Source: Bog-375 sp049587755
GTDB lineage: Bacteria; Acidobacteriota; Terriglobia; Bryobacterales; Bryobacteraceae
Assembly: GCA_049587755.1 (NCBI GenBank)
Contig: JBAVEN010000014.1
Coordinates: 55,922-119,921 of the forward strand
DNA: 64,000 nt
Direction of reading: 5' to 3'
In this document: positions 24,460 through 32,821 of the stretch, one piece after another
Layout: the number at the start of each line of letters is the position of its first letter
How positions within the stretch are numbered: position 1 is the stretch's first letter
Translations under genes and position numbers: made by a program
The notes under the pieces: generated by a model
The model's database searches: none
Seen by the model: the letters and a program-made list of their open reading frames with translations, nothing else
Told to the model about the DNA's origin: nothing

Positions 24460-26415
24460 ATGATGCGCTCAGTGAACGTGCTCCTCCTGGCCGGTCTGCT
24501 GGCTTGTGCCTCTTTCGCTCAAAGCACGCCGGCCGCTGCGCCGCCCGTCCCGGCTTCCGATGACAAAGCGGGAGTCTACTACAATTTTGCCATGGGCCGG
24601 CTGTACGGTGAGCTGGCGGCCGCCGAAGGCAGCCCCGAGGATGTCACTAAGGCCATTCACTATTATCAGGAAGCGCTCAAGCTCGATCCCAAGGACGGGC
24701 TGATTCTGGAGGAACTGACCGATCTCTACGTCAAGACCAACCGGCTGGCGGACGCGGTCGATCAGGCCGAGGCTCTTCTCAAGCAGGACCCGACGAACCG
24801 CGATGCGCGGCGCACTCTGGCGCAGATCTACGCCCACCTGGCGGTCGGCGACGGGCCCAATGCCCAGATCGACAACACCTATCTGCGCAAGGCCATCGAG
24901 CAATATCAGAAGGTCACCGAGCAGGCGCCGAAGGATGTGGAAAGCTGGGTGTACCTGGGCCGGCTCTACCGCGCCTCCAACGATTCGGCGGCGGCGGAGA
25001 AGGCGTTCAACAGCGCGCTTCTGGCAGAGCCGGACAACGAAGACGCATTGCTGGGGCTGGCAGCGGTCTATAGCGATTTGGGCGATTCCGCCAAGGCGGT
25101 GGAGAAGCTGAAGGCTCTCACCGACAAGAGCCCGAACGAGCGTACGCTCGGCGTCCTCGCCCAGCAGTATGAAGGCATGAACGACTACAAGTCGGCCGCC
25201 GATGCGCTGCAGCGCGCGGTTGCGCTCGATCCGGACGATGAGCGCCTCCAGCGCGAGCTGGCGCAGGATCTGGCCATCGCCGGCCAACTCGATGAGTCGC
25301 TCAAGATTTACCGGCAGCTCTCGTCCGACAACCCCCGCGAGCCTTACTATCTGCTGCAGGAGGCGCGCATCGACCGTTACAAGCACGACTTTCCGGCCGC
25401 CGACAAGGCGCTCGCCGCGGCTCAATTGTTGGACGCGGACAACATCGACGTGCGCGACGAACAAGTCTCCCTGCTGGATGCGGAAGGCAAGACCGACCAG
25501 GCCCTGGCGGCCATGAAATCTCTTGTCGATAGCTTGCCGAGCCGCAGTTACGTGGGCCGCGACGCCAAGGTCCGCGCCGCCTTGGTGAAACATTTGGCCG
25601 CGGTGTATCGCGACGCCAAGCAGTACCCGGCCGCCGTCGATGCCTTCCGCCAATACGCCAGTCTCGACACCAGCGATGACGCGCAGGCGGAGGCTGAGGC
25701 GCAGATTGTGGAAACGTATCGCGCCTCGGGCGACCTGGCCGCGGCGGAGCGCGAAGCCCAGGCCGGCATCAAGAAGCTGGCCGATAACCGTGGCGCCAGT
25801 TTCGAATTGCAACTGGAGCTGGCCGATATTTATGAGCAGGGCAAGCGCTGGACCGACATGATGAAGACGCTCGATCGTGCCGAGCAGCTTGCCGCCAACG
25901 GCAACGAAAAGGAGCGGGTGTACTTCCTGCGCGGCGCCGGCTTCGAGCGGCAAAAGAAATACGATCAGAGCGAGGCGGCTTTCCGCAAGGCGCTCGAGCT
26001 GAACCCCAAGGACGCGGGCGCGCTGAACTATCTCGGTTACATGCTCGCCGACCGCAATGTGCGCCTGGACGAGGCGTTCGATCTGATCAAGCGGGCGGTG
26101 GATCTGGAACCCGATAACGGCGCTTATCTCGACAGCCTGGGCTGGGTTTATTTTCGCCAGGGCAAACTGGACGACGCCCGCGGGTTGCTGGAGCGAGCCC
26201 TGGATCACATGCAGGATCCGACCGTCCACGACCACCTGGGCGATGTCTACTTGAAGCTGGGCAGAACCAAAGAGGCCATCGCGCAATGGCAGGACTCGCT
26301 GCGCGAATTCCGCAAGGCCCCTCAGCCCGACGCGGATCCGGACGAGATGAGCAGTGTCAACCGCAAGCTGGATGAAGCCCAGGCCAAGCTGGCCGCCGAA
26401 ACGCACGCCAAGTAA
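24460..26415 (+). CDS. Large secreted TPR protein
   Basis: A 651-aa protein with a signal peptide (about 1-21, cleavage after SFA) and an almost uninterrupted array of about a dozen 34-residue TPR motifs (about 40-620), e.g. KAIHYYQEALKLDPKDGLILEELTDLYVKTNRLADAVDQAEALL. The last ones read DAGALNYLGYMLADRNVRLDEAFDLIKRAVDLEP, like the tails of outer-membrane TPR scaffolds such as BamD-like or PilF-like proteins. There is no enzyme domain. AAGGA precedes the ATG by 4 bases. It probably serves as a scaffold in the periplasm or at the outer membrane. Monocistronic and divergent from miaA. Confidence 0.8.
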   Translation: MMRSVNVLLLAGLLACASFAQSTPAAAPPVPASDDKAGVYYNFAMGRLYGELAAAEGSPEDVTKAIHYYQEALKLDPKDGLILEELTDLYVKTNRLADAVDQAEALLKQDPTNRDARRTLAQIYAHLAVGDGPNAQIDNTYLRKAIEQYQKVTEQAPKDVESWVYLGRLYRASNDSAAAEKAFNSALLAEPDNEDALLGLAAVYSDLGDSAKAVEKLKALTDKSPNERTLGVLAQQYEGMNDYKSAADALQRAVALDPDDERLQRELAQDLAIAGQLDESLKIYRQLSSDNPREPYYLLQEARIDRYKHDFPAADKALAAAQLLDADNIDVRDEQVSLLDAEGKTDQALAAMKSLVDSLPSRSYVGRDAKVRAALVKHLAAVYRDAKQYPAAVDAFRQYASLDTSDDAQAEAEAQIVETYRASGDLAAAEREAQAGIKKLADNRGASFELQLELADIYEQGKRWTDMMKTLDRAEQLAANGNEKERVYFLRGAGFERQKKYDQSEAAFRKALELNPKDAGALNYLGYMLADRNVRLDEAFDLIKRAVDLEPDNGAYLDSLGWVYFRQGKLDDARGLLERALDHMQDPTVHDHLGDVYLKLGRTKEAIAQWQDSLREFRKAPQPDADPDEMSSVNRKLDEAQAKLAAETHAK

Positions 26416-26537
26416 AGCCCGGGGCTTCGCTTCTCGTGCCGGTCCGGCATAGTCATTTGCCGGCGGGTTTCGGCGAAACGATGTAATTGATCCCCTCGGC
26501 TGGACCCAAAGAGCGAGCCACGGAAATCAGGCTCGGC

Positions 26538-27932
26538 TTACTGCCCGCGCCCGCCGCTTGACGTCAGGCGCCCTGGCATATCGGCCAGCACGTAGCTCAT
26601 CACCGCCATCGCGGCCATGTTCTTGCGAAAATCGTCCGGGTTGACCTTGTCGAGCGTGTCGGCTTCCGTATGGTGCCAATCGAAGTAGTGGGTGCCGGCG
26701 GTACGTTCGGCCAGGCCGGGCACGCCATCGCGCATCAATGGCTCGATATCGGCGCCGCCGCCGCCCCCGCCGATATCGGTCGCGCCCACTCGCTCCAGCA
26801 GGCGGGCGATCTGCCGCAACACGTCGGCTGACACGTTGTCCACGGTGGCTCCAAACCCCACCGGCGATTCGGCGCCGCCATCCATCTCGATCGCCGCTAC
26901 CTGGTTCTTGATCTGATCGCCGATCCAGGTGCGGTAGGCTTCGCCGCCACGCCCCCCGTTCTCTTCATTCACCCAGAAGGCCAGGCGAAGCGTGCGGCGC
27001 GGCTGCAGGCCAAGCTTCTTCATCAGCGCCATCGCCTGCAGGCAGGCGATAACGGAAGCGCCATCGTCTTGGGCGCCCTCGCCCACATCCCAGGAATCGA
27101 TGTGGCCACCGATGACTACCACTTCTTCGGGATGCTCCTTGCCCGGGATTTCCCCAATCACGTCGTCGCTGTCGGCATCCGGTTCCATGTGAGCGCTCAT
27201 CTGCAAATGGACTTTCACCGTAACGTCTTCGGCCGCCAGGCGGGTCATCATCATCGCGTCTTCGGGCGAAACCGCAGCGGCCGGAATGCGGGGCTGCGCG
27301 TCCTCATAGCGCATCTCGCCGGTGTGCGGAATCTGCATCGCCAGCGGCGTCACCGAACGCACCAGCACCGCCACCGCGCCCAACACCGCCGCGCGCGACG
27401 CTCCTGTGCGCCGATACATCACCGTCGGCCAGTAGCCCTGGTAAACCTCGTTGTAAAGCACAATCTTGCCGCGTACCTTTTCCGCGCCCAGCTTGTCCAG
27501 TTCGCTGAAATCGGAAACCGGCACCACCTCGGCCGTGATGCCCTCCGGCGGCGTGCCCACACTCATCCCGAGGCCCAGCATGTGGAGCGGCTTATCGAGC
27601 GGCGCGAGCATGCGCGCGGATTCCTCTCCTCGGACCCAATGTGGCACCTTTACCGGAATCATCTGCACGTTGCTCAGCCCGGCGGTTCTCATTTGCTCCG
27701 CACTCCAGGCGATGGCGTGCTCGAGAGATGGCGATCCACTGAGCCGGCTGCCGATCCGGTAGCAAAGATACGCCAGGCGGTCGTAGCCCTCCCGGTCCGC
27801 CAGCGCGGCGTCAATCAACTTATCGGCAGTCTCGCGGTATTGGCTGATGAGATCCGGCGCCGGCTGCTCTTGCGCTTGCGCGGTCGCGGCTGCCAACAAA
27901 AGAACCATTAAGACGGGACTGTACCGAGTCAT
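26538..27932 (-). CDS. Secreted M28-family zinc peptidase
   Basis: A 464-aa exported peptidase (signal peptide about 1-20) with a PA-type insert (about 110-255) and an M28 catalytic domain (about 255-450), the plan of plasma glutamate carboxypeptidase/carboxypeptidase Q. Zinc ligands are visible in VVIGGHIDSWDVGEGAQDDGAS (His, Asp), the catalytic Glu in FWVNEENGGRGGEAY and the later His in DWHHTEADTLDKVN. It probably trims dipeptides or N-terminal residues of scavenged peptides. It lies 9 bases after the ICMT-like gene, so the two form an operon. A short coding-like stretch past the stop is noted in findings. Confidence 0.88.
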   Translation of the reverse strand: MTRYSPVLMVLLLAAATAQAQEQPAPDLISQYRETADKLIDAALADREGYDRLAYLCYRIGSRLSGSPSLEHAIAWSAEQMRTAGLSNVQMIPVKVPHWVRGEESARMLAPLDKPLHMLGLGMSVGTPPEGITAEVVPVSDFSELDKLGAEKVRGKIVLYNEVYQGYWPTVMYRRTGASRAAVLGAVAVLVRSVTPLAMQIPHTGEMRYEDAQPRIPAAAVSPEDAMMMTRLAAEDVTVKVHLQMSAHMEPDADSDDVIGEIPGKEHPEEVVVIGGHIDSWDVGEGAQDDGASVIACLQAMALMKKLGLQPRRTLRLAFWVNEENGGRGGEAYRTWIGDQIKNQVAAIEMDGGAESPVGFGATVDNVSADVLRQIARLLERVGATDIGGGGGGADIEPLMRDGVPGLAERTAGTHYFDWHHTEADTLDKVNPDDFRKNMAAMAVMSYVLADMPGRLTSSGGRGQ

Positions 27933-27941
27933 ATAAGGAAA

Positions 27942-28499
27942 CTATCGCACGAACGGCAGATAGGCCGGCACCTGGCGGCGGTAGGCGGCGAATTCCTCCG
28001 GAAAGCGCGCGGCCAGCAACCTTTCCTCGGAGCGCACGCGGATTTCCGTGCCGGCGATATAGATCACCAGCGCCACCAGCGCCCACCGCCCTCGCGTCAG
28101 CAGCAGACAGTTCGCTACCAGCATCGCCAGCAGCGAGGAATAAATCGGATGGCGCACGATGGCATACGGGCCGGTGCGAACCAGTTCATGGTCGTCGTAG
28201 AGACCTGCGTGCAAGCGGAATTGCTTGCCCAGGTGCGCCACCGCTTCCCACGCCATCACCACCGCGGGAATGGCGATCGCCATTCCCAGCACTGTGCGAA
28301 CCGCGCTGGTCGGTTGCCATAGGGGAAGGTGGAAAGCGTAGCCCACGAAGAATGCGGCCGTCTCCAGCAATAGCCCGGCGCGCGTGGGCCATGGCACGGT
28401 AATTGAAGGCCGCTTCTGAAAGTGCGGCGCGCGAAACAGAAACGGATACCACCACACGATCCAGCACAGCAGCAACTCCGCTAACGCAATCGCCCTCAA
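27942..28499 (-). CDS. Isoprenylcysteine methyltransferase-like membrane protein
   Basis: A 185-aa protein with about four to five membrane helices. The ICMT/PEMT signature LVRTGPYAIVRHPIYSSLLAM (about 107-127) precedes the last helix pair, followed by the Glu-rich RSEERLLAARFPEEFAAYRRQVP end typical of the family. Members methylate carboxyl or amine groups of lipid-like substrates with SAM. In bacteria the substrate is mostly unknown. It sits 9 bases upstream of the M28 peptidase gene in the same direction. Confidence 0.8.
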   Translation of the reverse strand: MRAIALAELLLCWIVWWYPFLFRAPHFQKRPSITVPWPTRAGLLLETAAFFVGYAFHLPLWQPTSAVRTVLGMAIAIPAVVMAWEAVAHLGKQFRLHAGLYDDHELVRTGPYAIVRHPIYSSLLAMLVANCLLLTRGRWALVALVIYIAGTEIRVRSEERLLAARFPEEFAAYRRQVPAYLPFVR

Positions 28500-28523
28500 T
28501 CGTTGCCCTCCCTTTTCAGAGCT

Positions 28524-28587
28524 GCAAAGCGGGGACTGGCTCGAATTTCGCCGCTTTTGCGAAAGTTCGTGCCTGTACCCGATTCGC
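28524..28587. repeat. Dispersed 64-bp palindromic element, copy A
   Basis: A 64-bp imperfect palindrome: outer arms GCAAAGCGGGGAC and a degenerate mate, inner stem TTCGC/GCGAA around a T-rich loop. It is 59/64 identical to 39327-39390. It lies between the ICMT-like gene and the large membrane sulfatase-like gene. Size and symmetry suit a REP or MITE-like repeat. Confidence 0.75.
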
Positions 28588-28629
28588 CCTTCAGGTGATC
28601 ATATTAAGTGCTATCTGCGCCGCACCCCA

Positions 28630-30831
28630 CTAATGCTGCGCCTTGCACGGCGGCGCGGTCGGCACAAACCGGCAAGCCTTGTCGTAATCCCTCCGCGCCA
28701 GCCAATACTCGCCGATCGATTCCGCGGCCGGCCGGTATTTCGGGTCGCGTTCGAGCGCCCGTTGCCATAACTCGAGAGCCTTCGCGGCATTGCCCGAGCG
28801 TAAGTACGCCTCGCCTAAGGCGGCGAGTGCCGGCAGGTTTCGCCCGTCTTCGATCACAATTTTTCGGAGGCCGAGAATCGCCTGGCTGTAACGTCCCGAA
28901 TAAAGGAATGTCAAGCCGCGCTCGTAAGCCTCCTCTTCCGCCAGCTTGTCTTTTGGATCGGCCGCCCGGTTTCGCGCCGCTGGACGCCCTGGCGCGGTAT
29001 ATCCTAGCGAACCGAGCACCTCCCGTGTGTGCGCGGAGATCGCCGATGACGGTTGCTGCTCTTTGGGCGCATAGCGGGCCAGCAGAGCGTCCAGCCGCGC
29101 CTCCAACAACCGCGCCTCCGTTGGATGCGCCGGCAGGATGTTCACACGCTCGCCGGGATCTTTCGAAAGATCGTATAACTCAGGTCTCGGCGCATCGATG
29201 TACTTATAGTCGTCCAATTGCAAGGACCGCAGCGCAGCCCATCCGAAACTATCCTGCGGGTAGACGCTCTCGCCATATACCGTCCGGTCGCCGTGCTCCG
29301 CCAGCAGGCTTGCGCCTTCAAAGGGGGGTGGCGCGGCAATGTGTAGATAGTCGAGAATCGTCGGCGCCACGTCGATCAGGCCTCCAGCCTCGGTGGCCCG
29401 CTTCGGGTATTTGGGAGCCCCCGCAGGCCAGTGAATCATCAGCGGCACATGCATAGTGCTTTCGTAGATGAAATATCCGTGGCTGGTCTCGCCATGATCG
29501 CCTAAGCCCTCGCCGTGGTCCGCCAGCAGTATCACCAGCGCCTTATCCCAGAAACCATCGTGCGCCAGCGCATCCCGCAGCCGCCCAAGCATGCGATCAA
29601 CATACTCCAGCTCCGCGTCATACCCGGCCACGGCAGGCGTCAGCCCGCCCCCCTGTGTATAGGGCGTGTGCAGATCGTATAAGTGAAGAAACAGGAAGAC
29701 CGGCTGGCCGCGATTCTCGCCGATCCATTGCCGCGCCGCGCGAGTCGCCAGCGCGGCATCGCGCCGCACCCGCGCGGAGTACGGATTGGGCCTATCTCCG
29801 GGCGCCAGCTCAAACGGGCTGTCATACAGGTCGAACCCTTTGTCCAGACCGTAGCGCCGGTCGAGGATGATACTGCCTAAAAACGCAGCCGTCCGGTAAC
29901 CGTTCGCATGCAGCACCGAGGCCAAGGTAACTGCTCTGGACGCAACGCTTTCTGAATTCTCCTCCACACGGTTTTCAAATGGATAAGTCGAAGTCATCAG
30001 CGACGTGTGCGATGGCATGGTCAACGGAACCTGTGAGTCGATCCGCAGATAAATCGTTCCGTGATCGGCGAAAGAATCGATGTTAGGCGTCCGGACCTTT
30101 GTATAACCGTAGGCGCTGAGATGGTCCGCCCGCAGTGTGTCGATCGAGATCATCACCACGGGCGTTTTTTCCGCCGCGCCGGCGGAGTGAGAGGACACCA
30201 GGATCGCCGCGATTGTCAGAATCGGCGTTGGCCGCCGGAGAATGCGCGGCGCGACTATGGCGGAGAGCGCGGAGATTCCGAAGAACCAAACCATCCAGGA
30301 GGCGCCGAGCACCGTGGCGCGGGGCCATGGAATATCGATCCGTTCGACATCGGCGTCTACCGTCAAGCGGCCGCTGAACGGGCGCAGCGGCCGGATGCGC
30401 CAGCTTACTTCGTGCAAGCGTGGAATCCGCACTCCCGGAGTCTCGACCGTAACGCCTGCCGGCGCTTCCATCCGCACCGTGGCGAGATCACCGGATTTGA
30501 CGTGCGCCGTCACCACCACGGCCTCGCCTGCGCCGAGTGGCGTGCGCCCGTAAACCGCGTCAGCCTGCCACATCACGAAAGCCAACAACGGCGCGGCGAT
30601 CAGGCTGGGAACGGCAATCTGCCCGAACAGCCGGAGGTTCTCGCGCAGCAGATCGCGCTGCGCATTCCACACCAGACGGGGCTCGTCGAGAAACAGCCGC
30701 AGCTCCATCACATGCGCCAAAATCCGGTTGACGGTTCGCCGCGTGCCGCGGGACCCGAACCGCCGGAACACGAAGGCCGTCAGGATTCCGCATAGCGCGC
30801 TGAGTGGAGCCAGCGTGGCTAGTGCGCTCAT
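28630..30831 (-). CDS. Polytopic sulfatase-like protein with C-terminal TPRs
   Basis: A 733-aa protein. Four predicted helices (about 5-22, 70-90, 172-195, 203-220) flank a basic segment (about 23-68, cytoplasmic) and a beta-rich part (about 95-168, outside). The alkaline-phosphatase/sulfatase domain (about 224-590) follows: metal Asp231 in ISIDTLRADHLSAYGY, the nucleophile position in PLTMPSHTSLM is Thr271 where formylglycine sulfatases have Cys or Ser, and LLADHGEGLGDHGETSHG has further metal ligands. TPR-like helices end it (about 610-715). It is therefore not a classical sulfatase and more likely a phosphodiesterase or head-group transferase acting outside the cell membrane. It overlaps the small RHH-like gene by ATGA, as the last gene of the five-gene operon. 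Confidence 0.85.
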   Translation of the reverse strand: MSALATLAPLSALCGILTAFVFRRFGSRGTRRTVNRILAHVMELRLFLDEPRLVWNAQRDLLRENLRLFGQIAVPSLIAAPLLAFVMWQADAVYGRTPLGAGEAVVVTAHVKSGDLATVRMEAPAGVTVETPGVRIPRLHEVSWRIRPLRPFSGRLTVDADVERIDIPWPRATVLGASWMVWFFGISALSAIVAPRILRRPTPILTIAAILVSSHSAGAAEKTPVVMISIDTLRADHLSAYGYTKVRTPNIDSFADHGTIYLRIDSQVPLTMPSHTSLMTSTYPFENRVEENSESVASRAVTLASVLHANGYRTAAFLGSIILDRRYGLDKGFDLYDSPFELAPGDRPNPYSARVRRDAALATRAARQWIGENRGQPVFLFLHLYDLHTPYTQGGGLTPAVAGYDAELEYVDRMLGRLRDALAHDGFWDKALVILLADHGEGLGDHGETSHGYFIYESTMHVPLMIHWPAGAPKYPKRATEAGGLIDVAPTILDYLHIAAPPPFEGASLLAEHGDRTVYGESVYPQDSFGWAALRSLQLDDYKYIDAPRPELYDLSKDPGERVNILPAHPTEARLLEARLDALLARYAPKEQQPSSAISAHTREVLGSLGYTAPGRPAARNRAADPKDKLAEEEAYERGLTFLYSGRYSQAILGLRKIVIEDGRNLPALAALGEAYLRSGNAAKALELWQRALERDPKYRPAAESIGEYWLARRDYDKACRFVPTAPPCKAQH

Positions 30832-31022
30832 TTGAGATAACCCAGCCCTTTCAGCTTGCGGACCAGCTCATCCTTCGGTGAGGCCTGTTCGTGATTCATC
30901 AGTTCTTTCTCGACCGCATGCTCGACAAATTCTTCGAGTGAGCCATAGCCGGCATGCCTGGCCGCTCGCCGCGCTCGTTCGCAAATGGTCTTATTCAACT
31001 TGATGGTGGTCTTGGAAAGCAT
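30828..31022 (-). CDS. Small ribbon-helix-helix-like protein, 64 aa
   Basis: The start at 31022 (MLSKTTIKLNKTICERARRAA) gives a 64-aa protein with a short N-terminal strand (TTIKLNK) and two helices (ICERARRAARHAGYG, SLEEFVEHAVEKELMN), the RHH/CopG pattern. A charged tail ends in LVRKLKGLGYLK. RHH proteins usually bind DNA as dimers, often as antitoxins or autoregulators, but there is no toxin next to it. Instead it lies inside the phosphatase operon, overlapping the following gene by 4 bases. The tail is like the LGY ends common in sulfatase-type proteins, including ..LGSLGYT in the product of the next gene. It could regulate the operon, or act as a small partner protein. Confidence 0.6.
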   Translation of the reverse strand: MLSKTTIKLNKTICERARRAARHAGYGSLEEFVEHAVEKELMNHEQASPKDELVRKLKGLGYLK

Positions 31023-31051
31023 AATTGCAACCGCCGGCAAATAACATCGTG

Positions 31052-32821
31052 TCAGAAAACCGATTGCCCCGTCATCTGCGCCGGGCGCGCCACGCCGAAC
31101 AGTCCCAGTAACGAGACAGGCAGATCCTTCAACCTCGGCGCTTTGGCGCGAATCGCCCGCGTAGTGAAGAGCACGGCAGGAACCTCCTTAGAATCGATGC
31201 AATGATCCGCGATCCAGGCATCGTCATTGTCCACAACCAGTCCCGGCGGCGCTTCCCCCATCGCGGTTTGCCAGGACGCACGGTAGCCGGCGCTGTAGCC
31301 GACAATCAGGTCCGGCGCGATCCCCCGGTTCTCCAGCGATGGGTTGGTTGCGGTGACGCTGGCGATCATCCGGTGCTGGTTGGCGGGGTCGCGAAGGTCA
31401 AGCAGTTGCTGCCGCACCTCCTGTTCGGCGCGCCTATCCAGTAGGTAGAGGCCATTCAGCCCGAGCGCATACGCTTTGGTTCGCAGCCCTTGCGAAACCA
31501 GCCAGGTGTTCAGGTTCACGGCCCGGTCGAACGCCGCGAACCCGTGGTCCGACATGACCATCAGCTCGGCTTCGGGCGCGCGGCGCATCACTTGACCGAT
31601 AGATGCATCCGCCGCGCGATACACGTCCAGTAACTCCGCATCATGTTTGCCCCACAGCACATGGGAATTCTGATCGACCGCTGAGAAATAAAAGAACAGC
31701 AAGCCGCCTGTAAATCGGGGCAGCGAGTCATCCAGAAGGCGCCTTTCATCGTTAAAGACGAGGCGCGATTGAGATAAGAACTCGTGTAAGTCGAACACGC
31801 CCTGGCGCAGCGCCGAGGTATCTTCCGGAATGCCCAGCGTGGACCACCTGCCCATGCGCGCAGCCACCTGGCGTGCGTAAGAGCCGGGAGTTGAGATCGG
31901 CAGCGCGGGTCTCGCCGGATCGACGTTGACCGGCGACGCATACAGTTCAAACCGCGGATGCAGTTGCTTGGCAAAAACGCGAAACATGCCTCTCGCCGAG
32001 GCGAGGGGCAGCAGCAGCGGAAAATCGGCGGGCAGCCAATCGGACCATTCTCCTTCCCGCAGGATTGCCATTGTGTCGCCTACTTGCAGCCGGACATACG
32101 GCCGGTCCGGGTCAACGTCCGCTGTCAGTTGCACCGCCGCGTAGGCGTGATCGCGCCGCAAAGGGTTCGGCGGACCTTCGACGCGCAACTTCACATGACC
32201 GCTCTTGACTTCCACCTTTCGAATCAAACCTCCCGGCACGTCGTGCGAGGTCTCGGCGGGATCGTCCGTGTAGTAACTAAAAGTACCCTCGGTGCCTCGC
32301 AGGTCGGGAGTTCCCATTCCGGCGAGTTCCCGGCCTGCCCGGGATGGCGGATAGTTCGCCGGGATGCGTACGATGGTCACCGGAACGCCACGGTCCGACA
32401 AATACTCCCAGAAGGCGCGCCCTTTACGCAGTAAGACCACTCGCGAGCGTGAAAGCGGCAATTCCCAGCGCCCGAGGTGCAGCGTGAACCGCGGCCCGAT
32501 CACCTTGTCGGTCGAGAGATATGGTTCCAGCGTCACCGGGTCGCGCTGCACGAAGTCGAAGATGCCATGTTCGCCCGGATCGAGCCCGGTTATAAATGTC
32601 GACCATGCCACCGGACTTTGTGGGGGGTCGGTCGTTTGGAGGTGCGAGTAACTACCTCGTTCCCGCAGTCGCGCCAGGTTCGGCAGGTCAGCCCAATGCC
32701 GCTCCACAAACGCCGGGTCCATGCCGTCAACTCCAATGACGATGACTTTCTTGTAATGGCCTCCGCCGCACGCCGCCAGTAGAGCCAGCGCGAGCAAGAG
32801 ACCGCATTCACGTCGTCGCAA
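31052..32821 (-). CDS. Alkaline-phosphatase-superfamily lipoprotein
   Basis: A 589-aa protein starting with TTG, with a lipoprotein signal (LLAAC, Cys18). Its domain is of the type I phosphodiesterase/nucleotide pyrophosphatase kind. Metal Asp32 lies in IGVDGMDPAFVE. The nucleophile Ser69 lies in QSPVAWSTFITGLDPGEHGIF, matching the Thr of NPP enzymes. Further metal ligands lie in MVMSDHGFAAFDRAVNLN and ADHCIDSKEVPAVLF. It should hydrolyse or transfer a phospho-group at the outer face of a membrane. It resembles the next gene's product along its length (shared order of motifs), so the two are paralogues. It overlaps that gene by 14 bases. In the operon it is third. Confidence 0.85.
   Translation of the reverse strand: MRRRECGLLLALALLAACGGGHYKKVIVIGVDGMDPAFVERHWADLPNLARLRERGSYSHLQTTDPPQSPVAWSTFITGLDPGEHGIFDFVQRDPVTLEPYLSTDKVIGPRFTLHLGRWELPLSRSRVVLLRKGRAFWEYLSDRGVPVTIVRIPANYPPSRAGRELAGMGTPDLRGTEGTFSYYTDDPAETSHDVPGGLIRKVEVKSGHVKLRVEGPPNPLRRDHAYAAVQLTADVDPDRPYVRLQVGDTMAILREGEWSDWLPADFPLLLPLASARGMFRVFAKQLHPRFELYASPVNVDPARPALPISTPGSYARQVAARMGRWSTLGIPEDTSALRQGVFDLHEFLSQSRLVFNDERRLLDDSLPRFTGGLLFFYFSAVDQNSHVLWGKHDAELLDVYRAADASIGQVMRRAPEAELMVMSDHGFAAFDRAVNLNTWLVSQGLRTKAYALGLNGLYLLDRRAEQEVRQQLLDLRDPANQHRMIASVTATNPSLENRGIAPDLIVGYSAGYRASWQTAMGEAPPGLVVDNDDAWIADHCIDSKEVPAVLFTTRAIRAKAPRLKDLPVSLLGLFGVARPAQMTGQSVF

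Noticed and set aside
24469..26406. A 645-aa minus-strand open frame opposite the large TPR gene
   Set aside because: It mirrors the TPR codons and has no start context or family. The plus-strand TPR protein explains the region.
28630..30831. Calling the protein a true arylsulfatase
   Set aside because: The CxPSR/SxPSR formylglycine motif is absent (PLTMPSH has Thr), so sulfatase activity is not supported.
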